Shown piece after piece: positions 6,909 to 14,045 of a stretch of 27,906 nucleotides of DNA. The DNA is from an uncultured Thermoleophilia bacterium. GTDB taxonomy: Bacteria; Actinomycetota; Thermoleophilia; UBA2241. The notes beneath the pieces were generated by a model. The model was not told the origin of the DNA. It made no database searches and saw nothing but the letters and a program-made list of their open reading frames with translations. A program made the position numbers and the translations under genes. Location of the stretch: assembly GCA_903912585.1 (NCBI GenBank), contig CAIWHY010000339.1, forward strand, positions 1 through 27,906, in the 5' to 3' direction. The first letter of the stretch is position 1. Each line of letters opens with the position of its first letter.

Positions 6909-8472
6909 CCGGCGGGCGGAGCCAGCGGAGCCAGCGGCTTCCCGCCCCAGCCCACAGGTGCATCACCGCGTAGGCACGCCAAGGCCGCCAGCGCTCGGCG
7001 AGGGCGCGCGCCGATGCCGCTCGCGCGGGCACGGCCGCGCCGGCCGCCGGAGCGCCCAAGACCGCGAGGCCGCGCAACACGCCGAGATCCGTCGCCGGGA
7101 AGGCGTCGGTGTCGGCGAGCGCACGCATGGCGATGTACTCGGTCGTCCAAGGACCGATGCCGGGGATCTCCAGCAGGCGCCGGCGCGTCTCATCCCTGTC
7201 GGCGCCGGCGCCGAGGTCGAGCATCCCATGGGCGGTGTCGCGGGCCAACTCCCGGAGCGTCTGGCGACGGGACGCCGGCACGGGGAGGAGTGAGTCGTCG
7301 GAACCCAGCAGTGCCTCGGCCGTCGGGAAGACGTGGGTAAGCGAGCCGAACGACAGGGCCAGCGGCTCCCCGAGTGCCCTGACGATCCGCGCCGCGGTCC
7401 CGCGCGCGGAGGCGACAGATACTTGCTGGCCGAGAACGGCGCGCACGGCGATCTCGAAGCCGCCGGCTGCGCCGGGGACGCGCTTGCCCGGAGAACCGAG
7501 CACGAGCGGCGCCAGCAACGGGTCCGCCCTCAGCACGGCGTCCACCGCCTGCGAGTCGGCATCCAGGTCGAGCAGCGCCCGGCAGCGCCCGACCGCCGCC
7601 CCGAGATCGCGCAGATCGGCGAGGTGGACCGCCGCCGCGACGTGCCCGGCCGCTGGCGTCAGTTCCACGACGCCGACGCCCCCGGGCAGCCGCAGCGTGC
7701 GCCGGTAGGTGCCGGCGGAGACTTCCTCGACGCCGGGGATCGCGCGTTGGGCGAAGAACGCCAGCAGGCCGTCAGCGTCGAGCGGTATCCGGTGCGGGAG
7801 CCGAAGATGCACTGATGTCAGGCCTGGCACTGAGCGTTCGAACTGTGCTCGGTACTCCGCGCTCGCGAGGCTGGATCGACGCCGGCTTGGCATCCGGGTG
7901 CGAGCGCGAGCATGCGCGCGGCGGCGCATCTCCGTCGGCGTGAGCGCGAAGATGGCGCGCACCGTGTCGTTGAACTGCCTCAAGCTGGCGAAGCCGGCTC
8001 CGAATGCGACCTCCGCGAACGGCAGTCCGGTGGTCTCGATGAGCAGCCGCGCGGTGTGGGCGCGCTGGGCGCGCGCGAGGCCGAGCGGGCCGGCGCCGAG
8101 CTCGGCCTGCAGGAGGCGCCGCAGCTGGCGCGGGCTGTAGGCGAGGCGGCGCGCCAGCCCGTCCACGCCATCGCGGTCGACGACGCCGTCGGCGATCAGC
8201 CGCATTGCGCGCCCGGCCACGTCGGCGCGCAGGTTCCACTCCGGTGACCCTGGTGAGGCATCCGGTCGGCAGCGGAGACAGGCGCGGAAGCCGGCGCCCT
8301 GAGCGGCCGCGACTGTCGGGTAGAACGATACGTGGCGGCGCTGTGGCGTCATCGCCGGGCAGCTCGGGCGGCAGTAGATCCCCGTGGACGAGACGGCCAC
8401 ATAGAACCAGCCGTCGAAGCGTGCGTCGCGACTCTGCATCGCCTGATAGCAGGTGTCGAAGTCGGGGATCAT
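6853..8472 (-). CDS. Ada/AlkA fusion: methyl-sensing AraC regulator with 3-methyladenine DNA glycosylase
   Basis: 539 residues. Residues 1-75 are the Ada metal-binding domain with Cys34, Cys38, Cys65 and Cys68; in Ada the first of these takes a methyl group from DNA phosphotriesters and turns the protein into an activator. An AraC-type double HTH follows (about 85-185), then an AlkA N-terminal domain (about 215-330) and the HhH-GPD glycosylase (about 340-510) with IPGIGPWTTEYIAMRAL (436-452) and the catalytic Asp462 in FPATDLGV. The last 30 residues are Arg/Pro-rich and overlap the convergent gene; the family normally ends near the LWAG at 506, so this is a run-on tail. It is divergent from ogt, which makes an alkylation-damage repair pair. 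The ATG at 8472 lies 9 bases after a TATACT box. Confidence 0.92.
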   Translation of the reverse strand: MIPDFDTCYQAMQSRDARFDGWFYVAVSSTGIYCRPSCPAMTPQRRHVSFYPTVAAAQGAGFRACLRCRPDASPGSPEWNLRADVAGRAMRLIADGVVDRDGVDGLARRLAYSPRQLRRLLQAELGAGPLGLARAQRAHTARLLIETTGLPFAEVAFGAGFASLRQFNDTVRAIFALTPTEMRRRAHARARTRMPSRRRSSLASAEYRAQFERSVPGLTSVHLRLPHRIPLDADGLLAFFAQRAIPGVEEVSAGTYRRTLRLPGGVGVVELTPAAGHVAAAVHLADLRDLGAAVGRCRALLDLDADSQAVDAVLRADPLLAPLVLGSPGKRVPGAAGGFEIAVRAVLGQQVSVASARGTAARIVRALGEPLALSFGSLTHVFPTAEALLGSDDSLLPVPASRRQTLRELARDTAHGMLDLGAGADRDETRRRLLEIPGIGPWTTEYIAMRALADTDAFPATDLGVLRGLAVLGAPAAGAAVPARAASARALAERWRPWRAYAVMHLWAGAGSRWLRWLRPPATRPARSGTARTDRRRPA

Positions 8473-8481
8473 GGGTCCGTG

Positions 8482-8487
8482 AGTATA
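8482..8487 (-). promoter_or_regulatory. Candidate -10 box of the ada-alkA gene
   Basis: On the minus strand TATACT sits 9 bases before the ATG at 8472. No convincing -35 lies 16-18 bases upstream, as is common for activator-dependent promoters. The spacing again implies a very short or absent leader. Confidence 0.4.
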
Positions 8488-8521
8488 GATCAGCGACTCA
8501 CGGAAGCTAGCGGGTTTCGGC

Positions 8522-8541
8522 CGTCAACCGAGGTGTTGACG
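8522..8541. promoter_or_regulatory. Inverted repeat between ada-alkA and ogt
   Basis: CGTCAA (8522-8527) and TTGACG (8536-8541) form a 6-base dyad with 8 bases between. It lies in the 222-base divergent gap, about 50 bases upstream of the ada-alkA start, a fitting place for an activator site. A role is inferred from position only. Confidence 0.3.
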
Positions 8542-8624
8542 TTGGGCCATGGACCGCGACCGAAATCCGCCAGAAACTGGGAGCCTCCACCGCCATCATG
8601 TTCCCGCGTGACTTGACCCCGACT

Positions 8625-8648
8625 ACACGACCACACGACCACACGACC
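8625..8648. repeat. Three tandem copies of ACACGACC
   Basis: The 8-base unit ACACGACC occurs at 8625-8632, 8633-8640 and 8641-8648 without a mismatch, and decays into related CGACC/CGACT words up to about 8685. It lies 47 bases upstream of the ogt start codon. It is a simple repeat that could slip and alter leader length; no function is shown. Confidence 0.75.
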
Positions 8649-8694
8649 AGACGTCTGCGCGACCGCACGACTGCACTCTCGACCGGGAGCACAG

Positions 8695-9342
8695 ATGCAC
8701 GCAAGCAACAGCGACGAGGGGATAGCAGCAACCGACAAGCTCGCCACGGAGGCGGATGATCTCGTGATCCCGTCGCCCATCGGCGCCCTCACGCTTCGTG
8801 CAGCCGGCGGTGCTCTGGTAGCCGTCGACTTCTGCCGCGGGGACGGCGACTTCTGCGGCGGGGACGGCGACCTCCGTGGCGGGCTCGGCGGCTGCGACGG
8901 CGCGCCCGGTGGCGAGGGCGCGGCCGAGGCGCCCGCCGCGCCCGCCGCGTCGGTTGACCCCGTCCTCCGGGCGGCGGCCGAGCAGTTCGCGGCCTACGTC
9001 TCCGGCAGGCTTCGCGAGTTCACCGTTCCGATACGGCCTTCGGGCACCCCGTTCCAGCTTGCCGTGTGGGAAGTTCTGCGACGCATCCCCTACGGAGAGA
9101 CCGTCCCCTACGGCGAGGTGGCCGCGCGTCTCGGAAGGCCAGGCGCCGCGCGGGCAGTCGGGCGTGCCACTGCGCGGAACCCGCTGCCGGTCGTCGTCCC
9201 GTGCCACCGCGTGATCGGCTCCGACGGGGCACTCACAGGCTACGCCGGTGGGTTGGGCGTGAAGCGCACGCTTCTGGCTTTGGAGGCCGGCAGCGCCTCC
9301 CGCCTCCGCCCGTCGTGTGGCCTCCCGGCGCATGGGGTATGA
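8695..9342 (+). CDS. ogt: Methylated-DNA-protein cysteine methyltransferase (Ogt/MGMT)
   Basis: 215 residues; typical members have 150-180. The catalytic motif PCHRV is at 169-173 with acceptor Cys170, and the helix-turn-helix region TPFQLAVWEVLRRIPYGETV and ARAVGRATARNPLPVVVPCHR is complete. It removes O6-alkyl groups from guanine in a single suicidal transfer. The extra length lies in the N-terminal domain between residues 45 and 85: a 21-base tandem repeat (8827-8889) encodes DFCRGDG, DFCGGDG and a degenerate third copy, followed by an Ala/Pro linker. These seem tolerated because the catalytic domain is untouched. CGGGAGC before the ATG supplies the ribosome binding site. It is divergent from the Ada/AlkA fusion. 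Confidence 0.93.
   Translation: MHASNSDEGIAATDKLATEADDLVIPSPIGALTLRAAGGALVAVDFCRGDGDFCGGDGDLRGGLGGCDGAPGGEGAAEAPAAPAASVDPVLRAAAEQFAAYVSGRLREFTVPIRPSGTPFQLAVWEVLRRIPYGETVPYGEVAARLGRPGAARAVGRATARNPLPVVVPCHRVIGSDGALTGYAGGLGVKRTLLALEAGSASRLRPSCGLPAHGV
8827..8889 (+). repeat. 21-base tandem repeat inside ogt
   Basis: Two near-identical 21-base units (8827-8847 and 8848-8868, one base different) are followed by a diverged third (8869-8889). The length keeps the frame and encodes a 7-residue Asp-Phe-Cys-x-Gly-Asp-Gly repeat. Confidence 0.75.
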
Positions 9343-9378
9343 GCCCACGTGGAGCAGGGATCCTTCGGTCACCCCTTG

Positions 9379-9393
9379 GGCCGCGAAGCGGCC
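9379..9393. terminator. Short GC hairpin after ogt
   Basis: GGCCGC (9379-9384), loop GAA, GCGGCC (9388-9393). It lies 36 bases after the ogt stop. There is no T-tract, so it is at best a weak terminator. Confidence 0.3.
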
Positions 9394-9398
9394 GGTCG

Positions 9399-9428
9399 CG
9401 CTCCCGGGCCACCCTGCGCTCGGGAGCG
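9399..9428 (+). promoter_or_regulatory. Hairpin that would mask the ribosome binding site of the STAS gene
   Basis: CGCTCCCG (9399-9406) pairs with CGGGAGCG (9421-9428) over a 14-base loop. The right arm contains the GGGAG (9422-9426) that serves as Shine-Dalgarno for the ATG at 9436, so folding would lower translation of that gene. Confidence 0.4.
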
Positions 9429-9435
9429 GGAAGGA

Positions 9436-9849
9436 ATGTGGGAGAGCATGAGAGAACCGGCAGACTTCTGCGTCGAGTTCCCCGGGCCGTCGGAGGACGT
9501 AGCCATCCTCGCGGCATCGGGCGAGCTCGACATCCACACGAGCCCGGAGTTCAAGGAGCGCCTCGTGAGCGCTGTGGAGGGAGGCGCCGCGCGAGTGGTC
9601 GTCGATCTCACCGGGGTCACGTTCATCGACTCCAGCGCGCTCGGCGCCCTCATCGGCGGCGCCCGCCGGTCGGCTCTCAAGCACACCGAGCTCATGATCG
9701 TCTGCCCGCCCGGCAGCGTTGCCCGCGTCATCGACCTCACAGGACTCCACAGGGCCTTCGCGATCTACCCCACCCGCGTGGAGGCTCTGGGCGCGCCCGC
9801 GCGCTCGCTCGTGGACGCGCTTGGAGAGCCGGTCGGCGCCGCCGAGTAG
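9436..9849 (+). CDS. STAS-domain anti-sigma factor antagonist (SpoIIAA/RsbV-like)
   Basis: 137 residues from the ATG at 9436, which has GGGAG 9 bases upstream; Met at 9448 is an alternative. A single STAS domain covers about 15-120, with the typical strand VAILAASGELDIHTSPEFKERL and the phosphoacceptor region VTFIDSSALGALIGG (61-75), where Ser66 corresponds to the serine phosphorylated by the anti-sigma kinase. In such partner-switch systems the unphosphorylated protein binds the kinase and frees a sigma factor. No kinase or sigma gene is nearby, so it must act in trans. A longer frame to 9349 adds untypical residues and overlaps the hairpins. Confidence 0.85.
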   Translation: MWESMREPADFCVEFPGPSEDVAILAASGELDIHTSPEFKERLVSAVEGGAARVVVDLTGVTFIDSSALGALIGGARRSALKHTELMIVCPPGSVARVIDLTGLHRAFAIYPTRVEALGAPARSLVDALGEPVGAAE

Positions 9850-9953
9850 CGCGGCGGCGCCCGCGCCCCCGCGCATCCAGCGCTCACGAGACGTCCGGCT
9901 CCGGCCGATGTAGTCTGCCGGAGCCGATCATGACGACAATAGAGGGGTCACCC

Positions 9954-10484
9954 ATGGAATGTCCCGCTTGCCATCGCGAGCTCACCACCATGACGGTGGG
10001 GGGCGTGAGGCTCGACGTGTGCAAGGACGGATGCGCGGGCATCTGGTTCAACGCGTTCGAGCTCAAGAAGTTCGACGAGCCCAACGAGTTCGCGGGCGAC
10101 GAGCTGTTCGAGATGAAGCCGGCGCCCGGCGTCGTCGTCGATCAGACGCAGCGCTACAAGTGCCCGGAGTGCGCCGACCACCCTGTGATGATGCGCCATT
10201 TCGAGAGCGCGAAGCGCGGCGTGACGGTGGACGAGTGCCCCGAGTGCGGCGGCGACTGGCTGGACCCCGGAGAGCTGCGCAACATCCGCGACGAGTTCCC
10301 CACCGAGGCAGCCCGCACGCAGGCGGCCCAGGCCTACTTCGACGAGGTCTTCGGCGGGCAGCTGGCGGCCGAGAAGGCGAAGAGCGACGAGCAGCTCGCC
10401 AAGGCGCATAAGTTCGCCAACCACTTCCGCTTCATCTGCCCGAGCTACTACATCCCCGGCGAGCAGCAGTGGGGTGCGTTCTAG
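9954..10484 (+). CDS. Zinc-ribbon protein with two zf-TFIIB modules
   Basis: 176 residues. Two four-cysteine zf-TFIIB-type modules are present: the first begins CPACHREL and closes CKDGCAGIWFNAFELKKF (residues 3-40), the second begins KCPECADHPVMMRHF and closes ECPECGGDWLDPGELRNI (about 64-108). The C-terminal third is charged and helical (KAKSDEQLAKAHKF) and ends in an aromatic tail. Proteins of this family are widespread small cytoplasmic zinc ribbons without a settled function. The ATG at 9954 has GAGGGG at 9942-9947; an in-frame ATG at 9930 (8 codons longer, with GGAG 6 bases upstream) is an equally possible start. It stands alone between the STAS gene and the DUF1697 gene. Confidence 0.85.
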   Translation: MECPACHRELTTMTVGGVRLDVCKDGCAGIWFNAFELKKFDEPNEFAGDELFEMKPAPGVVVDQTQRYKCPECADHPVMMRHFESAKRGVTVDECPECGGDWLDPGELRNIRDEFPTEAARTQAAQAYFDEVFGGQLAAEKAKSDEQLAKAHKFANHFRFICPSYYIPGEQQWGAF

Positions 10485-10530
10485 CAGCGCGCCCGCCCGG
10501 CAGAGCGTCGGCCATGCGAGGCGGCAGTTG

Positions 10531-11088
10531 ATGACGACGTTCGTGGCGCTGCTGCGGGCGGTCAACGTTTCCGGGCAGAACGGGATCCCCATGGCGGAGC
10601 TGCGCGCGAGCATGGCGGCGTCAGGCTACGACGACGTGCGGACCTACCTGCAGAGCGGCAATATCGTGTTCGCCGCGGCCGCGGCCGCGGAGCAGGAGCT
10701 GGCCGCGGAGATCCACCAGCTGATCGCGCGCGAGTTCGGCCACGACGTGAAGGCGCTCGTGCTGACGGCGGCAGAGCTGGCCCGGGTCGCCGCGGCAAAC
10801 CCGTTCCTGCCGGCCGCCAGGGACACCGCCGCCGTCGAGAGGTTTTCGCATGCGACGTTCCTGGAGGAGCCGGCGCCGGAGGCCGCCTTCGCCGGCCTCG
10901 CCTTGCCGGCTCAACCGGGGGAGCAGGCGATGCTGGCTGCGGGCGGCCGCGTCATCTATCTCCATCTGCCGCACGGCTACGGGCGCACGAAGCTGAACAC
11001 CGGCTACTTCGAGCGCCGCCTGGGTGCGGCGGCGACCACGCGGAACTGGCGCACCGTTCTGGCCCTTGTGGAGATGAGCGCCAGGTAG
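10531..11088 (+). CDS. DUF1697 family protein
   Basis: 185 residues, normal for DUF1697. Family hallmarks are the start TTFVALLRAVNVSGQNGIPMAEL (2-24), the RTYLQSGNIVF strand-turn (37-47), and the C-terminal YGRTKLNTGYFERRL and TTRNWRTV motifs. DUF1697 proteins are cytoplasmic, common in Actinobacteria and have no proven reaction. The ATG at 10531 fits the family start; the frame is open further upstream to 10474 but that part overlaps the end of the zinc-ribbon gene. A run of alanines (49-53) is a low-complexity expansion. Confidence 0.88.
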   Translation: MTTFVALLRAVNVSGQNGIPMAELRASMAASGYDDVRTYLQSGNIVFAAAAAAEQELAAEIHQLIAREFGHDVKALVLTAAELARVAAANPFLPAARDTAAVERFSHATFLEEPAPEAAFAGLALPAQPGEQAMLAAGGRVIYLHLPHGYGRTKLNTGYFERRLGAAATTRNWRTVLALVEMSAR

Positions 11089-11123
11089 CCGGCGCTCTTC
11101 GGAGGGGTAGTCTGTGCTGAGGG

Positions 11124-11984
11124 ATGCCCGCACGAAGGGAGCTTGACTTCGACATGAGCGGCTCAGCTCAGACCTGGCACCATGGGCTCGTGGCCCGCTG
11201 GTGGGCGGAGTTCAACACCGACGGCCCCGAGATCGCCTACTTCAAGGGAATGATCGACCGCTTCGGGGAGCCGGCGCTCGACGTGGCCTGCGGCACCGGC
11301 CGCCTCCTCATCCCGTATCTGCGCGCGGGCATGGACGTGGATGGCTGCGACGTTTCCGCCGACATGATCCGCCTCTGTGCCGAGAGGGCGGCGGGCGAAG
11401 GGCTCAAGCCTCGCCTCTTCGTCCAGGCGATGCACGAGCTGGACCCGCCGCGCCCCTACAAGACCATCATCGTCTGCGGCGGGTTCGCGCTCGGCGGCTC
11501 CCGCCACGATGACGAGGAGGCGCTGCGTCGCTTCCACCAGCACCTGCTCCCCGGCGGCGCGCTCGTCCTCGATCACTACCTGCCCTACGAAGACACCGAC
11601 CGGTGGCACTACTGGATCCGCGAGGAGCGGCACGAGCTCCCGGAGCCGTGGCCGGCCGAAGGAATGCGTAAGCGCGCCGCCAACGGAGAGGAGATCGAGC
11701 TGTTCACCCGGCTGGCAGCGCTGGACCCGATCGAGCAGCTGGCCACCCGCGAGATCCGCGCCCGTCTCTGGCGGGACGGTAGGATCGTCGAGGAGGAGGA
11801 GCACGTGCTGCTCGAGCGGCTCTACTTCAGGAACGAGCTTGCGGCGATGCTCGCGAGCGCCGGCTTCCAGAAGATCGAGGTGCTGGGCGACTACACGGAG
11901 GAAGCCGCGACTGCGGACACCGGCGTCGTGGTCTGTATCGCCAGGAAGGGCACTGACCCCGGCTCGCAGCCTGGCGCGGCGTGA
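11124..11984 (+). CDS. Class I SAM-dependent methyltransferase
   Basis: 286 residues. SAM-binding motif I is LDVACGTGRLLIPYL (about 53-67), with the acidic end of strand 2 at VDGCDVSADMI and a post-motif region TIIVCGGFALGGSRHDDEEALRRFHQHLLPGGALVLDHYLP, all standard for Rossmann methyltransferases of the Methyltransf_25/11 group. The substrate is unknown. Start is the ATG at 11124, 10 bases after a TAGTCT box at 11108-11113 and with GAGGG directly before it; Met11 (11154) is the alternative and lacks a clear ribosome binding site. Its TGA overlaps the GTG of the next methyltransferase gene, so the two are coupled. Confidence 0.85.
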   Translation: MPARRELDFDMSGSAQTWHHGLVARWWAEFNTDGPEIAYFKGMIDRFGEPALDVACGTGRLLIPYLRAGMDVDGCDVSADMIRLCAERAAGEGLKPRLFVQAMHELDPPRPYKTIIVCGGFALGGSRHDDEEALRRFHQHLLPGGALVLDHYLPYEDTDRWHYWIREERHELPEPWPAEGMRKRAANGEEIELFTRLAALDPIEQLATREIRARLWRDGRIVEEEEHVLLERLYFRNELAAMLASAGFQKIEVLGDYTEEAATADTGVVVCIARKGTDPGSQPGAA

Positions 11985-12862
11985 CGAAGGCAGGCCAGCA
12001 CGGGGAGACGCGTCACGCGGAAGCGCGCGACCGGGATGCGCGCGACTGGGATGCCCGCGACTACGCCGCGCACTCGAACGCGCAACAGGAGTGGGCGCGG
12101 GAGCTGATCGGCAAGTTGCGCCTGCGCGGCGACGAGGACGTGCTCGACATCGGCTGCGGCGACGGCCGCGCGACGGCGCTGATCGCCGAGCGGCTCCCCG
12201 AGGGGAGCGTCCTCGGCGTCGACAACTCCGCCAGCATGATCGCGTGCGCGGAGGAACAGTTCCCGCCGCCATCCGCTTCGCAGGCACACGCATCCGCTTC
12301 GCGGTCCGCGCACTCCAACCTGCGCTTCCGCCTGATGGACGCGGCGCGGCTCGAGCTGCCGCGCGGCTTCGACGTAGCCTTCTCGAACGCCGCCCTGCAC
12401 TGGGTGCAGGACCACGAGGCGATGCTGCGCGGCGTGCACGCCTGCCTCCGGCCGGGCGGCCGTTTGCTCTTCCAGATGGGCGGCCGCGGCAATGCCGCCG
12501 AAGTGCGCGCCGTGGTCGACGAGCTCGTCGCGTGCGCTCCCTGGCGCGACTCGTTCCGCGGCTTCTCCTCGCCGTATCGCTTCTGCGACCCAGACGACTA
12601 CGAGGCGTGGCTGCCCCGCGCGGGCTTCCGCGCCCTGCACGCCGAGCTCGTCGACAAGGACATGCAGCATGCTGACGACGAGGCCTTTCGCGGCTGGCTG
12701 CGTACGACCTGGTTCCCCTACATGGACCGCCTTCCGGCGGCGCGTCGCGGCGCCTTCCTCGACGAGCTTGCCACCTCCTACCTCGCCGCGCACCCGGCCG
12801 ACGAGCTGGGGGTGATCCACGTGGGCATGGTGCGGCTGGAGGTGGAGGCGGAAGTCGCCTAG
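11981..12862 (+). CDS. Class I SAM methyltransferase, trans-aconitate methyltransferase-like
   Basis: 293 residues starting at a GTG that overlaps the previous stop (GTGA). Motif I is VLDIGCGDGRATALIAERLP (about 53-72), followed by VLGVDNSASMI; FSNAALHWVQDHEAMLRGVHACLRPGG resembles the trans-aconitate 2-methyltransferase group (Tam), as do the LPRAGF and PADELG regions of the C-terminal half. Real substrate unknown. Two odd stretches: an N-terminal 15-base tandem repeat (about 12026-12065) gives RDRDARDWDARDY, and a Ser/Ala/His-rich insert (about 93-112, with a repeated CATCCGCTTCGC) separates strands 2 and 3. The stop overlaps the convergent DUF5131 stop (both within CTAG at 12859-12862). 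Confidence 0.85.
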   Translation: MTKAGQHGETRHAEARDRDARDWDARDYAAHSNAQQEWARELIGKLRLRGDEDVLDIGCGDGRATALIAERLPEGSVLGVDNSASMIACAEEQFPPPSASQAHASASRSAHSNLRFRLMDAARLELPRGFDVAFSNAALHWVQDHEAMLRGVHACLRPGGRLLFQMGGRGNAAEVRAVVDELVACAPWRDSFRGFSSPYRFCDPDDYEAWLPRAGFRALHAELVDKDMQHADDEAFRGWLRTTWFPYMDRLPAARRGAFLDELATSYLAAHPADELGVIHVGMVRLEVEAEVA

Positions 12863-13635
12863 AAGAGCGCCTCTTGCGCTCCCTGCGACGGCGCCTCATC
12901 TTCCATGTCGCCGGCCGCGACGATCGCCGGCGACTGCTGCCACTCGCGCCCGTCGAGCAGGCGGCCGCCGTCGCGCTGGCCGCGGCCGCCCCAGCCCTTG
13001 AACGTGAATGCGACGCCGGCGGCGACGCAGCGGTCGCGCAGGCCGCGCAGCCAATCCGGATCGGGCGGCCTGCGCTCCGCGCCCGACTCGCCGCCGGCTA
13101 TCACGAGGTCGATGCACGTGAGGTCGAGCGCGTCGAGCGGCCCGAGCAGCGGCTCGGCCGAGATGTGGCGCACGGCTGCGGGCACGCGGCGGAGGGCATC
13201 CGCCCGCGCCGCGTAGTCCATCCGCTCGACCGTGACGCCCATCCACAGGTTGGGAGGCCAGGGCAGCGAGGGCGCAAGGGCGAGCAGCCGCTCCGGCCTT
13301 TTGGTCAGCACGTGGAAGACGTGGTGCGGCGCGCGTTCCATGACGGCGAACACCTCGCGCACGTACTCGTCGGGGATGCGCCCGTGGAAGAGATCGCTCA
13401 TCGAATCGACGAAGACGCGCCTCGGCTGCCGCCAGCGCAGCGGCAGCTCCAGGCGCTCCGGCCGCAGCTGCAGGTCGAACCCGAGCTCGTAGTAGTGCCC
13501 GGGGATGCCGCGCCAGCGCTCGGCGAAGCGCTCGGCGTAGCAGTGGCGGCACCCCTCCGAGACCTTGGTGCAGCCGCTGACGGGGTTCCACGATTCCCAA
13601 TGCGCCGGTGGGACACGGTCGTCGCGATCGCTCAT
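12859..13635 (-). CDS. DUF5131 family protein (phage Gp37/Gp68-like, radical-SAM type)
   Basis: 258 residues from the ATG at 13635; a GTG five codons upstream (13650) is an alternative. The family start WESWNPVSGCTKVSEGCRHCYAERFA is present (13-38), with Cys22, Cys29 and Cys32 in a C-x6-C-x2-C arrangement thought to hold an iron-sulfur cluster. FVDSMSDLFHGRIPDEYVREVFAVM, HVFHVLTKRPERL, NLWMGVTVER and the C-terminal VAFTFKGWGG are all typical. The group was first noted in mycobacteriophages and is also common on chromosomes and in accessory regions; its reaction is unknown. It is divergent from the antitoxin unit that opens the defence island. Confidence 0.9.
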   Translation of the reverse strand: MSDRDDRVPPAHWESWNPVSGCTKVSEGCRHCYAERFAERWRGIPGHYYELGFDLQLRPERLELPLRWRQPRRVFVDSMSDLFHGRIPDEYVREVFAVMERAPHHVFHVLTKRPERLLALAPSLPWPPNLWMGVTVERMDYAARADALRRVPAAVRHISAEPLLGPLDALDLTCIDLVIAGGESGAERRPPDPDWLRGLRDRCVAAGVAFTFKGWGGRGQRDGGRLLDGREWQQSPAIVAAGDMEDEAPSQGAQEALF

Positions 13636-13673
13636 GAATGGAGCATGCACCCGCCGGTGCCGCCAGGTCCAAT

Positions 13674-13693
13674 TGCATCATTTATGATACACT
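13674..13693 (+). promoter_or_regulatory. Operator-like dyad overlapping an extended -10 promoter
   Basis: TGCATCATTTATGATACA (13674-13691) is a near-perfect dyad: TGCATCAT and ATGATACA pair at 7 of 8 positions around a central TT. TGATACACT (13685-13693) is an extended -10 element, and 6 bases later comes the ATG at 13700. The layout suits autoregulation by the HTH protein encoded downstream. Confidence 0.55.
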
Positions 13694-13699
13694 CTGCTC

Positions 13700-13759
13700 A
13701 TGCCAGCAGCAGACCTCAAGACAGCACAGCAGCGTCTGGCCAGGCTTGATGAGGAGTGA
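13700..13759 (+). CDS. Leaderless 19-codon ORF before the antitoxin-like gene
   Basis: The reading frame MPAADLKTAQQRLARLDEE starts exactly where a transcript from the extended -10 box would begin. It looks helical and charged and matches no family I recognise. Its last codons (GAT GAG GAG TGA) contain the GAGGAG that serves the next start at 13764, 4 bases after the stop, so its translation would couple to the antitoxin. It stands where HigB/RelE-type toxins usually lie, so it could be a relic of a deleted toxin gene or a leader peptide. Existence as a translated peptide is inferred. Confidence 0.4.
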   Translation: MPAADLKTAQQRLARLDEE

Positions 13760-13763
13760 CGTG

Positions 13764-14045
13764 ATGAAGAAGCAGCACCTCGGCGGAGACTTTGACGAGT
13801 TCCTGCGAGACGAGCATGTTCTGGACGATGCGGAGGCGACGGCCGCCAAGCGGGTGATCGCCTTCCAGATCGCCCAGGAGATGAAGCGCGCCCGCCTGAC
13901 CAAATCCGAGATGGCGCATCGCATGAAGACCAGCCGGCCCGCCGTGGACCGTCTGCTCGACCCCCAGAATCGCTCGGTCACTCTCTCGACGCTCGAGCGC
14001 GCCGCCTCTGCGGTCGGGAAGAAGCTCACAATCGAGCTAACGTAG
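13764..14045 (+). CDS. XRE-family antitoxin-like HTH protein without a visible toxin
   Basis: 93 residues. The start MKKQHLGGDFDEFLRDE, the AxKRVIAFQIAQEMKRARLTKSEMA stretch and the HTH end (MKTSRPAVDRLLDPQNRSVTLSTLERAASAVGKKLTIEL) match a well-known antitoxin group paired with RelE/Gp49-like (DUF891) toxins, in which the antitoxin follows the toxin and represses the operon. Here only 19 codons lie between the promoter and this gene, and no toxin-sized frame is found on either side. The protein looks intact. GAGGAG at 13751-13756 is its ribosome binding site. It may now be a solitary regulator or an anti-addiction module; that is inference. A GC hairpin follows the stop. Confidence 0.85.
   Translation: MKKQHLGGDFDEFLRDEHVLDDAEATAAKRVIAFQIAQEMKRARLTKSEMAHRMKTSRPAVDRLLDPQNRSVTLSTLERAASAVGKKLTIELT

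Noticed and set aside
11163..12899. Open frame of 578 codons on the minus strand opposite the methyltransferases
   Set aside because: Arg/Pro/Ala-rich composition without family features, and it covers two clear methyltransferase genes on the other strand.
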